Part shown: piece by piece, positions 1-11,510 of the stretch
Numbering within the stretch: position 1 is the stretch's first letter
How the letters are laid out: every line of letters begins with the position of its first letter
Source: Serinus canaria
Lineage: Eukaryota; Chordata; Aves; Passeriformes; Fringillidae
Direction: 5' to 3'
Length of the DNA stretch: 64,000 bases
NCBI RefSeq assembly: GCF_022539315.1
Contig: NC_066315.1
Location: 101,537,990-101,601,989 of the forward strand
Translations under genes and position numbers: made by a program
The notes under the pieces: model-generated
What the model was told of the DNA's origin: nothing
Database searches by the model: none
The model's input: the letters and a program-made list of their open reading frames with translations, nothing else

Positions 1-127
1 ATTTATCTTATCTTCCTTTTGCCCGTTGAGTGTTTGTTTACATCTTTCCCATCGTCTGAAGCCTGAAACTTCACTCAAAATGAGGTATCACTGGTCTCAA
101 CAGCGAGACTGATACGGAAACACAGAA

Positions 128-215
128 GGGTTGAGGCTGCAAAGGACCTCTGGAGGTCATCTTGACAACCTCTCTGCTTAAGCAAGGTCATCTAGAGCCA
201 CCTAGAGCCTCCTCC
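128..215 (-). mobile_element. CR1 retrotransposon 3'-end fragment (old)
   Basis: The + strand reads as the reverse complement of a CR1 3' end: a 'ggttgaggctgcaaaggacc' phrase, then 'ctctggaggtcatcttgac', then 'aacctctctgcttaagcaag'. This order (ggttgg-type phrase, aggtcatct, ccaacc..ctgct) is the familiar antisense signature of the 3' region of avian CR1 elements. The terminal TCTATGAT octamers are not preserved. It is a short 5'-truncated remnant and may belong to the same insertion as the next CR1 block to the right, or to an independent one. Confidence 0.6.
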
Positions 216-419
216 CCTTCACAAATGAAAACTGATTCGTCCAAGAAAAAGAAGAATCTTTTTTCTACATAGTAGTGTCACACTGTTGCCACTTTATGTC
301 CTCCGAACTTCTAACTCCTTCTCTGCTTTATACTGCTTCCTAAGTGTTTTCTCCCCAATTTTATACACACAAAGCATTTCTATTGCAATTGCACGTGCCT
401 CTATCAAATTTCCATCAGC

Positions 420-875
420 TGATTTTGGAACAATTTCCTATTTCCTGGAACTCTTTCAAAACTTGAAAGCATCCTCATGATTTCATCATCCAGATCATTG
501 ATCAGCAAAGGATTGTATAAAAATGGACTCAGAAATGCACAATTTTAAATGTCCTCCCAGTTTGACAAAGAACCAGAGATAGTTTCTCTTTGTTTTTTGT
601 TTTCTCAACCAGCTGTGAGCCTTCTCTGTGGTGATTTAATCATATACCATAATTTGCTTATGAGAACGCTCTGTAGGAGACTCAAGAGCCTTACTGAAGC
701 CAAGATAGATCACATCTACTGCTTCCCCCTTATTCACTTATCCTGTCAAAGAAAGAAATTAGATTGGTTTGATACAATTTGTCCTTGACAAATTCACATT
801 CACTAGACTATTATTACCCTCGAGGTGTTCATAAATTGATTGATTGATCCTCCACCACACGGCTTCCGTTCAAGG
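420..875 (-). mobile_element. Ancient CR1/L3-like LINE fragment with decayed reverse transcriptase
   Basis: Read on the minus strand, about 735 down to 648 translates to a run beginning EAVDVIYLGFSKAL. This matches the reverse-transcriptase motif A region of CR1 ORF2, whose usual form is VDVIYLDFSKAFD. Upstream on the minus strand (about 800-740) a 'DKLYQTNLISFFDR' phrase also fits the CR1 RT. In motif A the first aspartate is replaced by G and the 'FD' by 'LE', so the catalytic site is lost. Further along, stops and frameshifts interrupt the frame. The antisense DNA also resembles the older CR1/L3 copies shared by reptiles and birds ('tttgcttatgagaacgct', 'cacatctactgcttccccc'). This is a dead and probably very old copy; its edges are approximate. 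Confidence 0.75.
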
Positions 876-1766
876 AAAATCACTTCAGCAGCATCTACTC
901 TGATGTGGAGCTAATTGGGCTCAGTTCTGTGATTTCAAATCTACTTCTGCAGCTTTGGGCTGAGTTTCCAAAAAGGCATCCTAACTATCTTGACCATGTG
1001 TTCTCTTCAGTCCCAAAGCTAACCAGGTTGAATGAGCTTTACCTGCCATACTCAGGGACACCAGAACTACGCACACAACCTGTGCTTATAAGAATATCAT
1101 GCACCCTCTAAACGAGCTCTCTTTACTACAGTATCAAACCTAAAATCACTGCCTGTTGATGAGAATGACCTACCAGTTCTGGGGTTGATGCTACTGTGGT
1201 GCATGAGCAAGAATATTTAGTCATTTATGAAGAGCAGAACACAGTAAATGGTATTATTTGTAAACAATATTTGCAATTTATGTAAATGAAGCTGCATAGA
1301 ATGGCTTCATCTCCTTTTTTTTTCCCCAGGAAGGGAGCAGAGTTTCAGTTTTCTAAGCCATTTGACCCTGAGGCTTACATTTGGAATTCCATGCTGATAG
1401 ACACATCATAATTATTATTTTAATTAGAAAAGCTGAAAAATATTCTACTGTGTCTCTTAATTCAAATGTTATAGCTGCCACATAGGGCTTAGTCCTACAA
1501 CGATTTTAGCGCAGACTGACACTGAGCACAGTTGGCTTTTTGCTCAGAACAAGATCAATATTTTGGCATGGCATCCTCACAATGAAGAATTAGGCTGTCT
1601 GAACCCAAATTGATCACAAGTACTCTTCACTATTAAACACTGGAAATTTGACTTTTACACTTACGTCTAAAAAAGATTTCATTAACTTTGTTCATGTGCA
1701 CAGAGACCTTATTTTCTAGTTCTTGCTTCAGCAAAACTCCTGCAAGTAAGGAAGGGTAGTTTGAGT
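876..1766. other. Unassigned unique sequence
   Basis: No gene or repeat recognised. Open frames are short (68 codons at most) and no motif is recognisable. Confidence 0.6.
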
Positions 1767-1841
1767 CCAGTGTGAGATGATCTCAGTGAGTTCAGTGTGA
1801 GATGACCTCAGTGTGCTCAGTGTGAGGTGAGCTTCAGTCAC
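1767..1841. repeat. 25-bp tandem repeat, three copies
   Basis: Three adjacent 25-bp units start at 1767, 1792 and 1817. The first two are near identical (ccagtgtgagatgatctcag / tcagtgtgagatgacctcag); the third is more diverged. The unit contains an interrupted palindrome, TGAGAtgaTCTCA, intact in unit 1. No open frame continues through it. Confidence 0.85.
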
Positions 1842-4800
1842 AGTCCTGTCATCATTCTTGTTTGATCTCAGTCCCCTGTTATGTTCTGCCACTGCAAAAC
1901 TTATGCACAGAAATTCAGTGGGATCACACCCACCAGGAAGTATGACTTTTAGATTTCCAGTACCTGTTTCCTTTCTTCTGTGAATCAGAAGAAAATATTA
2001 CTTTCCTACATCATTTTTTGAAGAACTGAGACACGTTTTTAAGGGCCAGAGAAGTACCAAAATAATAGACTATTTGTTTCAAAGATAATGCAAAGCACTG
2101 AATAGGTCATTATGGAATAATTTCATTTGAAGAAACATTACCACAGAGCAAAATGAATAGATTAATTTTGCTATATGTTTTCTTTCTCTCTTTGGAAACA
2201 TATAAAAGATACCATTTGTAGAATGATAACATTTTTTTATTCCATCATCTACCAGTGAAAATATATCCATTTTCTTCATTTTATAAGCAGTTAAATTGTT
2301 CTGACTGTTTATACACCTCTGTTAAAAGAAGACATCTACCTTAAGATTTACCTGCCCCCTCTTCCATCCATCACATGTTTGTGTTTGGCACAGGGATACA
2401 GCAGGATGCCTGAGGTAGGTGTCATCCCAGCTTATATGTCCACATACGGTTATACAGAGCCCTCTTGTTAAAATAAAGTGGAAGCAACACAAGTTCTAGA
2501 ACACAGCACTGTACCTGCACCAGTAAAGCTTCCCCTCTCATCATCTGATCTGGGGCCCAGGCTGCAATAGGGCTGGGCAGCTTCCTATACTTCTTTTCCA
2601 TGCAAACCTACCCCAAGAACAGTTGCATCATCATTTCTTTCATGTTTCTGCAATTTAAAAATGCATTTCAGCTTCATTACCTATTAATTTGAATATGAGA
2701 CTTGGATTGCATCTTAGTTCTCTGCCATAGTTTTATCTTAGAAATAGCAACAAAATGACTTTTCTTAGTGGCTCTGTAGGTACAGCTAGCTAAGAAGATT
2801 GTTCCCAGGGCTGTGTATGCCCCTTTTCACACTGCCAAGGTTACTTGTGAATAAGAATCATGTTTGTTTCTGCTACATCAGAAAACAATTAGTCTTCATT
2901 GTTTGCCAACCAGGAGTAATCAAAAGCAGTAGGGAAATTAAATGTATTTCCTGGTACGTATGAAGATATACAAAAACAAAAGAAAAAATGCAAATTATAA
3001 CAGGGGAAAACTCCGAGACTGCCTCTTGCAGGAAAATAAAGATCTGGGCATTTTACAAACAGATTTTTTTTCATCTTTTCTGTGAAGACATTTTGATGGA
3101 GAAAACTCCAGATGTATGGTAGAACAAGACAGAATAGTTTTTCTGCCCTGGAAAGAGTTAAGGTCAGACTGCATATACAAGAGCTGCTTTATTTGCTTAG
3201 GTTTGATTTGAAAAGGTGGTTTTAGCAATACCAATGTGGAAATTTAGCTCCTTTTCAATAGAATGGAGGAGAAGAGTATGGCTATGAGTAACCAGGAATG
3301 CACATTTGAGGTACTGACACGCTGCTCACACTGTAATTACAGGACAGGCAATTATCTAGGTTTGAACAGAGTGTGGATATTGAAAGAGTTGAACTGCTGG
3401 CTATAATAAACTGAGATCTAGAAGCAGTAAAGGATTTATAAGGCAAAAAATTAGGCACAGATCTGCCCAAAACAGAAAACACCTAGTTCACTGAACAGAA
3501 ACTAAAATCCACCTGGTCCAGAGAATCCTGAGCAGGTACCTGATTTTCAGCTAGTTAGCAAGGAAGAATAATCTTCAATCTGGATGCAAAACCATCCAAG
3601 GGAACAGAGGTCCCTCTGTGTAGTTGGGATCCAGAGCCTGATAGCTGAGGTGAGGAGCTGAGTTTTCTTCCTGAGAAATCACAAGATGTTCCTACCATGC
3701 ACCTTTTCTGCTACAGCATCTGCCCAAGAATTGGGCTCAGAGGCTTGCCAAGCCTGGGAGTAGAGGAAAGGGAGAGAAGAGGGGGAGCAGGGAAGGTGGA
3801 GAGCAGCTTTTAAAAGAAAGGAGGAACACTGTGTATTTTTGTGGGGAACAGTCCAGTTCCAGAGATGTACTCATCTTTTAGAGGAATTAGACTGCTCTCT
3901 GATTGGTGTTTGGGTCTCAGTGTAAAATTAGCAAGAACTGAGCCAAACCTCCTGGCCAAAAAAGCCCAGCAAGTTAAGATGCTGCTGGCCAGCTGTCAAG
4001 TAGGTTTAAAAACTAAAAAGTTTTAGTTCTAGATTTATTTACACAAACACTGCAAATGCAGTTCTGGAGAAATTTTCTGGGTTCAGTATCCCATGTTTTA
4101 CACTGTATTGCCAGATTACAAGACCCTACACCAGCCCACTTCAGTCTCCCATGCTGAAACCCAGATGAGGTTTCTTCTCCTGCATGTGGCACATGTTGGG
4201 ACCCTGTATCCCTTTAATTCTGTCATAACTTCCTTTAACAGAGAACGTTCAGCTATAGACAGGCTTTCAAAAAACTAAACTAAAATTAATTTATTTTTTT
4301 TTAAATCATAGGTTTGGAAAGGTAAATCTATCAATTTTAATATGTAAACTCACCACAGCAGAATATAATTTGGAAAAAAAACCCAAACATGCTGACAGTC
4401 AAATCAAAATAACACAGTTTGTAAATAGCAGCCGGACAACAGACTGCCTTTCTTAGACTCAAATTCTAGGCAAGCATTATGCACATTGTTAAAACTTCTT
4501 TTTGTGTAAGCTTTTCTACAGAATTTATCCTGGAGTATCTAAACCTTGTGCAGCTGCTCCCTCACTGCTCTGTGATGATCTGAGAAGCCAGCTGAAAGCT
4601 CTGTTTTTTTAGGCTTCTCCTTTTTTGTGGGGTATTGCTTTATTGTAGTTATTTAACGAAATGCTGTGTGTGACAAAAAGACGTGTTTCAGAGCCTAAAC
4701 AGAAATACCCTTGTAAAAGTATTTAAAGCCAGAAGCCTGCCATGGCTTCAGCTGCTCACCAGTGGTTGTGATCTCCATCCACGTTGCTCCCATGGGTGCC

Positions 4801-6529
4801 AGGGTGGTGCAGAGGGCACAAAGAGGGATTTGAAATGGGGGACGAAGGCATAGGAAATAGGAGAGAACACCCTGGTAGTTGGAGTGGGTAGCTCAGGTGA
4901 GTGCAGAGAGGGGCTAGGTGAAGAGAAAGGCAGCACACAGATTTGCAGAAGCAGCCCCTTTGCAATATGGTAGGGCTGCAGTGGTGCCTCTCAGCCGAGG
5001 CACCCTGGGCCGTGACACGGTGACACGGTGACAGTGCGTTATCCTACGTTAACAAATATCCCACACAGCAAGCAAAGCTCTGGCAGGTCTGTCCAGCAGG
5101 CTCGGGCAGGAGCCAGAGCCTCCCTGCATCCAAGGGAGCTAGCACAGTCAAAAGCTAAGAAAAAGGGGGAAATACAAGAAGCTTTAGAACTAAGTAGATC
5201 TGCAGATTAAACCAGTGCAAGGTCCTTGTTCTGCTGCCAAAGCACAACTCTACCAGGAAGCCTTGTGCTGTTTACCTTACGTACTGCATGGCAAAATTTC
5301 CTCCACTTAGGGAGGCAAAAAAACATTTTTTAAGGAAAAATTGCCTTCAAAGAAAGCAAAGCATAACAACTCAACAGGCTGGGAATGCTTAGGGACAGTC
5401 TGTTAGGACAGATGGCTGCTTAACAAGAATGGTCTCTTGACCAGGTTTCTCTGTCTGCATTCCAGGTGCCTGCACGTAAGGAAGCAGATTACATGTGCTG
5501 TTTCAAATGTGTATCGATTTGCCAGTAGGGAGAGAGAAAACTCCATCTTTGATAAAGAATTTGATTTGATGATCATTTACAGACCACACCGCATGAAGTC
5601 TTGACACTGTTTCTTCACCCTAATTACTTTGTGAGCCATCTGGTGCACCTGCTGTTGCAGGGAGGCAGGAATAACAGTTTTGCACCCTCCCTCCCTTTTC
5701 TTTTCCTTTTCATCACACTGAGATAGATCTTTTAGGTGAACATCCACCTGACATGGCCAGACAGTGCAGATGTAGACGCAGGTGCAAACTCGGTCAACCA
5801 TGCCTCCAGATGGCTCTTACTTATTAAGGCAGCCAAAGCAATAACCACAGACAAAGGGCCTCCAAGAAAAAAAAAACAAGACCATCCTGCAGGAAAACAC
5901 TAGGTTCAGAGATGGAGTTTGTGAGGATCCCAAAGATGCAATCAGCTTTGAATCTACGGTGGAAATAGAACTGGTCAAGTCCCCTAGAAATTTGGATGAA
6001 ATGACCGACTGATAATTGAGCAATTATGAAAGTGGTTAAAATGCAATAGATTCTCCTGAAGGCTGCTTACATGAGCATGCCAAGATAAAAGCCATGGCTT
6101 CCTTTTCTCCTGTTGAGTTATCTAGTCTGCAACCAAGAAAGCCAAGAGACAAAAGCAGCAGAATATTTTATATTCTGATTTCTTTTAAACACTAGAGGTA
6201 TCACATTTCCAGTGGCTGAACTTCAAGCAAACAAATGAGAAAAAAATGAAGAATTTGTGCCCTCCCTCAACCTCTCCTTCTAATATCTTTAATTACTGGT
6301 CTACAGAGTGTGAAAGTTCAAAGGAATGAGTTTCAGGCTTGGGAAGCTGCCTCACTAAACAAGTTCATTTGGGCAGAATAAGCTCACAGGAGTCCAGAGG
6401 CTGCCTCTGCTCAATTGAATGAGCTCCCACTTGTTAACCTGAGTGCTCAGTAGGGAAAAGGCATCAGGAAAAAAAAAAAATCTTTTTCAACTAGCTATTC
6501 CAGCATACCTCCTTCAGGACTATCACTTA
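1842..6529. other. Unassigned AT-rich unique sequence
   Basis: About 4.7 kb with no recognisable gene or interspersed repeat. The only small structure noted is an 8-bp tandem (gtgacacg, gtgacacg, gtgacagt) at 5012-5035. Open frames are short and present on both strands at random-like density. Confidence 0.6.
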
Positions 6530-6575
6530 TTAGTTGAGGCTTTTCTGCCTTGAAAAGCAGAAAAGCCTCAACTAA
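6530..6575. repeat. Perfect inverted repeat: 19-bp arms, 8-nt loop
   Basis: The left arm 6530-6548 (ttagttgaggcttttctgc) is the exact reverse complement of the right arm 6557-6575. The loop at 6549-6556 is cttgaaaa. There is no mismatch in the stem. No host element or target-site duplication is visible around it. Confidence 0.95.
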
Positions 6576-7289
6576 AGCTCAAAAAGGTCCCCTCCTCTTC
6601 AGTGGTCATTCCAATAGCTATGCTGCCTAAATGAGTGTTCCTCTGAGCAGAATTAATTGCTGCTTTCCACCTGTATTTTCTTGAGAGAGGGTTTGTGGCA
6701 GAGTGCCCAGCAGACACTGTGCTTCTGAGGACACTGTGGCCAGAAAAACAGCATGCAAAAGTGATGGGAGGTGCAAATCCACAGGCAAGACTCCCTTGGT
6801 CCTGCCATGCTGCTAGCAACACACAAAAAGCTTCAGGCTTGGCTGAGGAGCAGACTCAGCCCTGCTTCAGTCCCTCTGCAGATTGAGAAGGAAATCTGGG
6901 GGGTGGGGAGCTTCACAGTAGCAAATTTTAATGAGAGGCAGGATTGCAATGCACACGAGTCATGCTAAGCTCCCCAGTTCCAGTTCACAATAACTCTGAA
7001 AATGGCTTAGGTGTATGTCTCCTCTGAAAGGTGTTCTCTGAATTCTCCTGCCTGGAGGGATCTTTAAAGCCTGAGTCCTACATGCCATCAGCCCAAGGAC
7101 TTCATCACCATGAAGGCAAGGAGATCCCAAACCTGTCTTATAATTCCTAACATACACTAGAGAATCAAATCAATTTCATCTCTCATGTATCTGAGCAACA
7201 TCCTTTTGACCAGCTTGTTTTCCTTCTCAGTGGCCTACTCACATGCTTCTGAGGCAGATAAAGGTACAGTTTGACTTTCCAAAGAGTAT
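6576..7289. other. Unassigned sequence before the pyrimidine array
   Basis: No recognisable gene. There is a 33-nt segment at 7231-7263 bounded by an acceptor-like ttttccttctcag and a weak donor-like AAG|gtacag, in which one frame is open. This is not enough to call an exon. Confidence 0.5.
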
Positions 7290-7500
7290 TCCCTCTCCTC
7301 GTCCTCTCCTCAGCCTACTCCTCTCCTCACCTCTCCTCTCCTCTCCTCTCCTCCTCTCCGTCTCCTCCCGTCCTCTCCTCCCTCTCCTCTCCTCATCCCT
7401 CTCCTCTCCCCATCCTCTCCTCCCTCTCCTCTCCGCTCCTCTCCCTCTCATACTCCTCTCCTCATACCGCAGCCTCTCCGCTACCTCTCAGCTCTCCTCT
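7290..7500. repeat. Polypyrimidine (CTCCT)n tandem array, left arm
   Basis: Nearly pure C/T on the + strand, built from 5-bp CTCCT-type units that become more irregular from about 7380 onward. Its mirror partner is the array at about 7765-7826. All open frames crossing it (S/L/P-rich on +, E/R/G-rich on -) are products of the low complexity and not genes. Confidence 0.9.
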
Positions 7501-7764
7501 CTCGCGCAGTGCCGCGACCTCGATCGGCTGCCTCGACGCTCCTGCCGAGCCGAGTCGCTGAAGGAGGAAGCCTCTGCTCAGCGCAGTCGATACGCTCGCG
7601 AAGCCCAGTCGACTCGAGCGGCAGAACGTCGCTCAAGCGAGGGCAGGAGAATCGACTCGAGAGATCCTGCTACTCCATGCGTCCGTCGTCTCTCCGCCTC
7701 CTCACTCCTCGGCCTCGTCGACTACTCCTCAGCTCGGCTCTCCGTCCGCTCCTCCCTCCTCCTC
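7501..7764. other. CpG-dense irregular core between pyrimidine arrays
   Basis: By eye there are roughly 35 CpG dinucleotides in about 260 bp, with many TCGA/CTCG words (for example gtcgactcgag at about 7609), in a window that is otherwise CpG-poor. The pattern decays into clean CTCCT repeats at both edges. It could be a real CpG island-like spacer, or an assembly or consensus artefact in a hard-to-read homopyrimidine array. The long open frames across it (up to 215 codons at 7243-7890) have no recognisable domain and are not called as genes. Confidence 0.75.
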
Positions 7765-7826
7765 TCGCTACTCATGACTCCTCTCCTCTCCTCTCCTCTC
7801 TCTCTCCTCTCCTCTCCTCTCCTCTC
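7765..7826. repeat. Polypyrimidine (CTCCT)n tandem array, right arm
   Basis: Clean run of CTCCT/CTCTC units that ends abruptly at 'ctctcaagcccatgc', where normal unique sequence resumes. Confidence 0.93.
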
Positions 7827-10460
7827 AAGCCCATGCACAAAACAATCACAAAGAGAAAGGCAAGAGTGGACTGGGGAACTGGTGCCTTGACCCTTTTGAT
7901 GAAGGTGTCTGTCACTGCCATAAATACCCTTTGCCAACACAGTTCAGAATGCTTGAAAAGCAATATTATTTCTAGAATTTGGAACGAAGAGTTTTGTCCT
8001 TGGACCAGAACCTCCTTCACAAGCCCACAGCCGCCAGACAGCTCCCCAGCACAGGAGCTATAAATGCTGCATATTAAGCAGCAGATGGAGAAGGGGAGTG
8101 TAAGGAAGCACTAAGAACTTCCCCACCAGCCTGATAGACGCTGTTCTCAGCAGAGCAAAACCTGACAGCTGCCAAGTTTTTTGCCAAGGTATATTGGCAA
8201 AGACATAAGAAAAGGGAGAGTTTTACTGAGATTTTGAAAGAGGGTAATACAAATAAGAGATGAACTATATCCTGGATGATCATTCTTTTTCAGAAATTCT
8301 TTTCAAAACAAAACACAGGGACAGCAAAGCTACTTCTTAAGTCCTGTACTCTGTTGTGTGGTGAGAACAAAACTTTCCCTAAACCCCCTGGTTTATTTAT
8401 TGCTCGTTCAGTTTGGAGCCACATATAAAGCTAAACCTCTGCCAGTCTTCCTGGAAACTAAGCCAGTTAAACCACTGCAGAGATATATTTAGGACAGAGG
8501 AGTTGTAGGGGACAGCTGGAGCATATCTTATGCTCCTTTACTGTGGCACTGTTTACCCTTGTCACTGGGCCCAGAGAGAAAAATCTGGTACTTAATGAAT
8601 GGCAGCCAGGCAAATTCAAGTCATGAAGTTGTGATCAGGTCTTCCTCAGCAAAACAAGAATTTGGCTAAACCTGTATTTGGTTTGGTCTGTAAATATATT
8701 GTCCTGTTAACAATCTCACCCGAAGGCAATTTGTTTGGAACAATTTGTTTGGAACAATTTGTTTTTCTGAAATCAGGGCTTGCAGTGAGCACTGGGATTT
8801 GGATGTAAAATCCAAGGACAATGTCTGTGACTTTTTGATGTTAAAGATTCACAGGGTAATTTCTGAATTCACTGAAGGGTAGTTATCACTAATGTTGGGA
8901 TTTGCATGGCGAGACTGTGCTGTTTGGGATGTTTTACAATGTTGTCTCTTTTCTGGGCTCACTGTGATCTACAGTACATGTTTATCAGTTCATATCCTGC
9001 ATTCTGAACAGCTTGCATTGGCAGCAAAACAAATTTTGTATCACTTATTAGTGATATAAATCAAGCATTCCAGCATTCCATTAATGGCAAATCTGAGGCT
9101 CATAGCCAGAAAAAGGAACATCAGGATCCCCCTTTCAGGACAAAAAGATGATCCTTGCAGCATCTTTTCCTCAACTCCAAATTTTTTCTTCTCTGTTTTG
9201 AAGCTGAATTTCAAGTTGGAAATGCAGAATGCCAGGGCTAAGGAGAGCCTTTGCAGCACACTGCTGTATGCAAGAAGCAGAAGTAAGACCTTACTTGCCT
9301 GGCTAAAGCAACCCAACTGCCTAAGAGGGCAGCATAAGAAATGAGCATTAGAAATTACTCAGAAATTGTTTTCAGTAGCATTGATGCAAAACTTTGCACA
9401 GAGGCAAGGTTCCCAGTGGTTTCAGGTAGCTGGGTGGACAAGCTCTCCATGGAGCAAGGTTTCAGGGATTGCACTGAAGTCTGAAGGATTATTGAATACA
9501 GGAATTTGCCCTTTGACATTCTGCTCACACTGGATTTTCTGTCTAAACCCATGATTTTGCTGATTTATACCTCTATGATTAAAAGAGAGCTGAAGCCATC
9601 TGTGGAATGAACAGAGTCCTAGGTCAGTGGTGGTCTTGCCTGTGTGAGAACTGCAGGATCAGTCTGCATAACCCTGGCCAGTCTTTGGCATTTGATGAGC
9701 AAGTTACCTTTATTTATAACATGGCACAGCAGGACATGTTGCTGTGACTGACTTACAACAGCTGCAAGGTCAGGAGTTTGATATGCTGAGGGGAAAGTGT
9801 CCTGGCAATGCATATCTGAAGATTGTGTTGAATCAGGGATATGAAAAAGGTTAAATGGGGTAAGTCTAGATTTTTGGGCTTTTTTATATCTCCAACTAGC
9901 TTTTAGAAACACCCTTGGAGATCCTAAAGAGCACCTTCTATAGCAGAATGCTGAATTCACCCTTTTTGCCACCTTCTTTGACCTTTTTACCATCTCCTTG
10001 CTTCTGCTTTGTAAAATAAGAACCACTAAAACAACCCTATCATTAAACCCACAGCATCTATTCCTTCATTGATTCTTGAGAGGCGATAACAAGCTCAGCT
10101 AGGAACACATTTTAATAATTATACAGCTATTATTATCATTTTGGCTTTGCTAGGATTTTTGAAAGATAAATTGTGCAATCTATTTATAAGCTTGATAAGC
10201 AAAGAGGACCTAGTGTCCTTTCCCTTTACTAAATCTGTGGCAAGTCTCATATGCAGGGTGGAATCAACTAAAAGAGCATCAAACAAAAAAAAAAAAAAGA
10301 GGCTTCTAATTAAGCATAATCTTGCAGTAGGTGGGTGCAAGAAATACCTCAGCAGTGAAGGGAAAGAAAGCTCTGTATTTTACACATAAATAGAGACGTT
10401 TCAGTAAATACTTGGAAAGTGATAATCTTCCATGAGTAGTCCCATCCACACTAACACTTA
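7827..10460. other. Unassigned unique sequence
   Basis: No recognised gene or transposon. The longest open frame is on the minus strand at 9619-10026 (135 codons). It is K/R-rich at the start, shows no known motif and is unsupported as a gene. A small 14-bp tandem repeat at 8727-8764 is listed separately. Confidence 0.55.
8727..8764. repeat. 14-bp tandem repeat, 2.7 copies
   Basis: caatttgtttggaa occurs at 8727-8740 and 8741-8754, and a partial third copy (caatttgttt) at 8755-8764. The copies are identical. Confidence 0.93.
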
Positions 10461-10499
10461 TCCCAGGACAAATGGTGAGGAGCACCATTTGTCCTGGGA
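10461..10499. repeat. Perfect inverted repeat: 17-bp arms, 5-nt loop
   Basis: The left arm tcccaggacaaatggtg (10461-10477) and the right arm caccatttgtcctggga (10483-10499) are exact reverse complements around aggag. No enclosing element is seen. Confidence 0.95.
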
Positions 10500-11510
10500 C
10501 AAAAGCAACTCCAGGAATATTTTTGAAGGATACAATTTGAAGGAGATCTCTGTTTTACTCAGCTGGTTATGTACATGATATTTATCTACTCATTTGCGAA
10601 ACTGGATTTTGTAAGCAAAAACAAATGGCAAAAAGAAGCAGGATAGACAATGAAAAATGAAAGCACAATTTCAAGGATGTCAGAGCTAGGGCTTTAAGCA
10701 TGAAAGCAGTCCCAAAGACAAGGCTTATGGATGGGGTCCAGATAACCGTTTCCTAGCAACAGGAATAACATTAAGGGAGATGATGAGGTCCAGTTTAATG
10801 CGTTTATCCAGTGCTTTGAAGGACAAGTAGCATCAAATTCCTCATTTTATACAGGGCTACTCAACCAGATTCTGTAACTGTCTTTACAAGAAGAGTTTCT
10901 ACAGAAATCAGTCCTGCATATATACCTCTATATATCTGTAATCATTTATTAGTCCTTTCCTAGCAGAAGATGGAAATAATCTTATTTATTGGGATACCCA
11001 CTTGGTGTTATTAAATTAGATGTAAGATTGCAAACTAGTGAAAGACAATTACAATACCTTTTGGTTTTATTTCTGGGATATTTAGACAGGTTCACAAAAA
11101 AAAAAATCTGTCACAGTACTTATAAATGTCTATTGTAAAGGATACTTTATGGCTCAGCTTTAATAAAAAATTAACCATCAAAAGGAGAGGTCAACAACAC
11201 ACAAAATTCTGTGAGGAAATTTGATAACTTGCTTAAAAGAATTGCATAATTCAGTAAAATTCTTTAGAGTCATTGCTCAAGAGCAGTATTCATGTATACA
11301 TTGAAGTGATTAACACCAAAGGCAGAACTGAACCAAAATGTTGAGAAGCATGGAGAAAATTATATATTCAACAGCCAAACACTGAAAAAAGTTAGTTGCT
11401 GCATGTTACTGTGCTTATGTCAGCGCAGTCTTACTCTAATGAGCTTCAAATACGGAAAATCAATGATCACCATATTCCAAGTAGCCTCCCAAGCCAACGG
11501 ATTTGGGTTT
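10500..11510. other. Unassigned AT-rich sequence
   Basis: No gene or repeat family recognised between the inverted repeat and the LTR. Confidence 0.6.

Noticed and set aside
5845..6012. 55-codon open stretch on + (contains EDPKDAISFESTVEIEL) that looks protein-like
   Set aside because: It lacks an upstream ATG in frame and clear splice sites, and resembles no family I know; likely chance.
7231..7263. Possible 33-nt microexon between ttttccttctcag and AAG|gtacag
   Set aside because: The donor is weak at positions +4 to +6 and no flanking exon is known; too little to support.
7609..7620. SalI-XhoI-like string gtcgactcgag suggesting vector or linker contamination
   Set aside because: No other vector sequence is present around it; similar TCGA words recur through the whole core, so a consensus problem or CpG-rich spacer explains it better.
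7243..7890. 215-codon (+) and 184-codon (+) open frames
   Set aside because: They are made of the (CTCCT)n arrays and the CpG-dense core; composition is S/L/P/R-biased in all frames and the sequence may itself be unreliable.
9619..10026. 135-codon minus-strand open frame as a possible gene
   Set aside because: No motif, no promoter or splice context, and length is within chance expectation for a window of this size.
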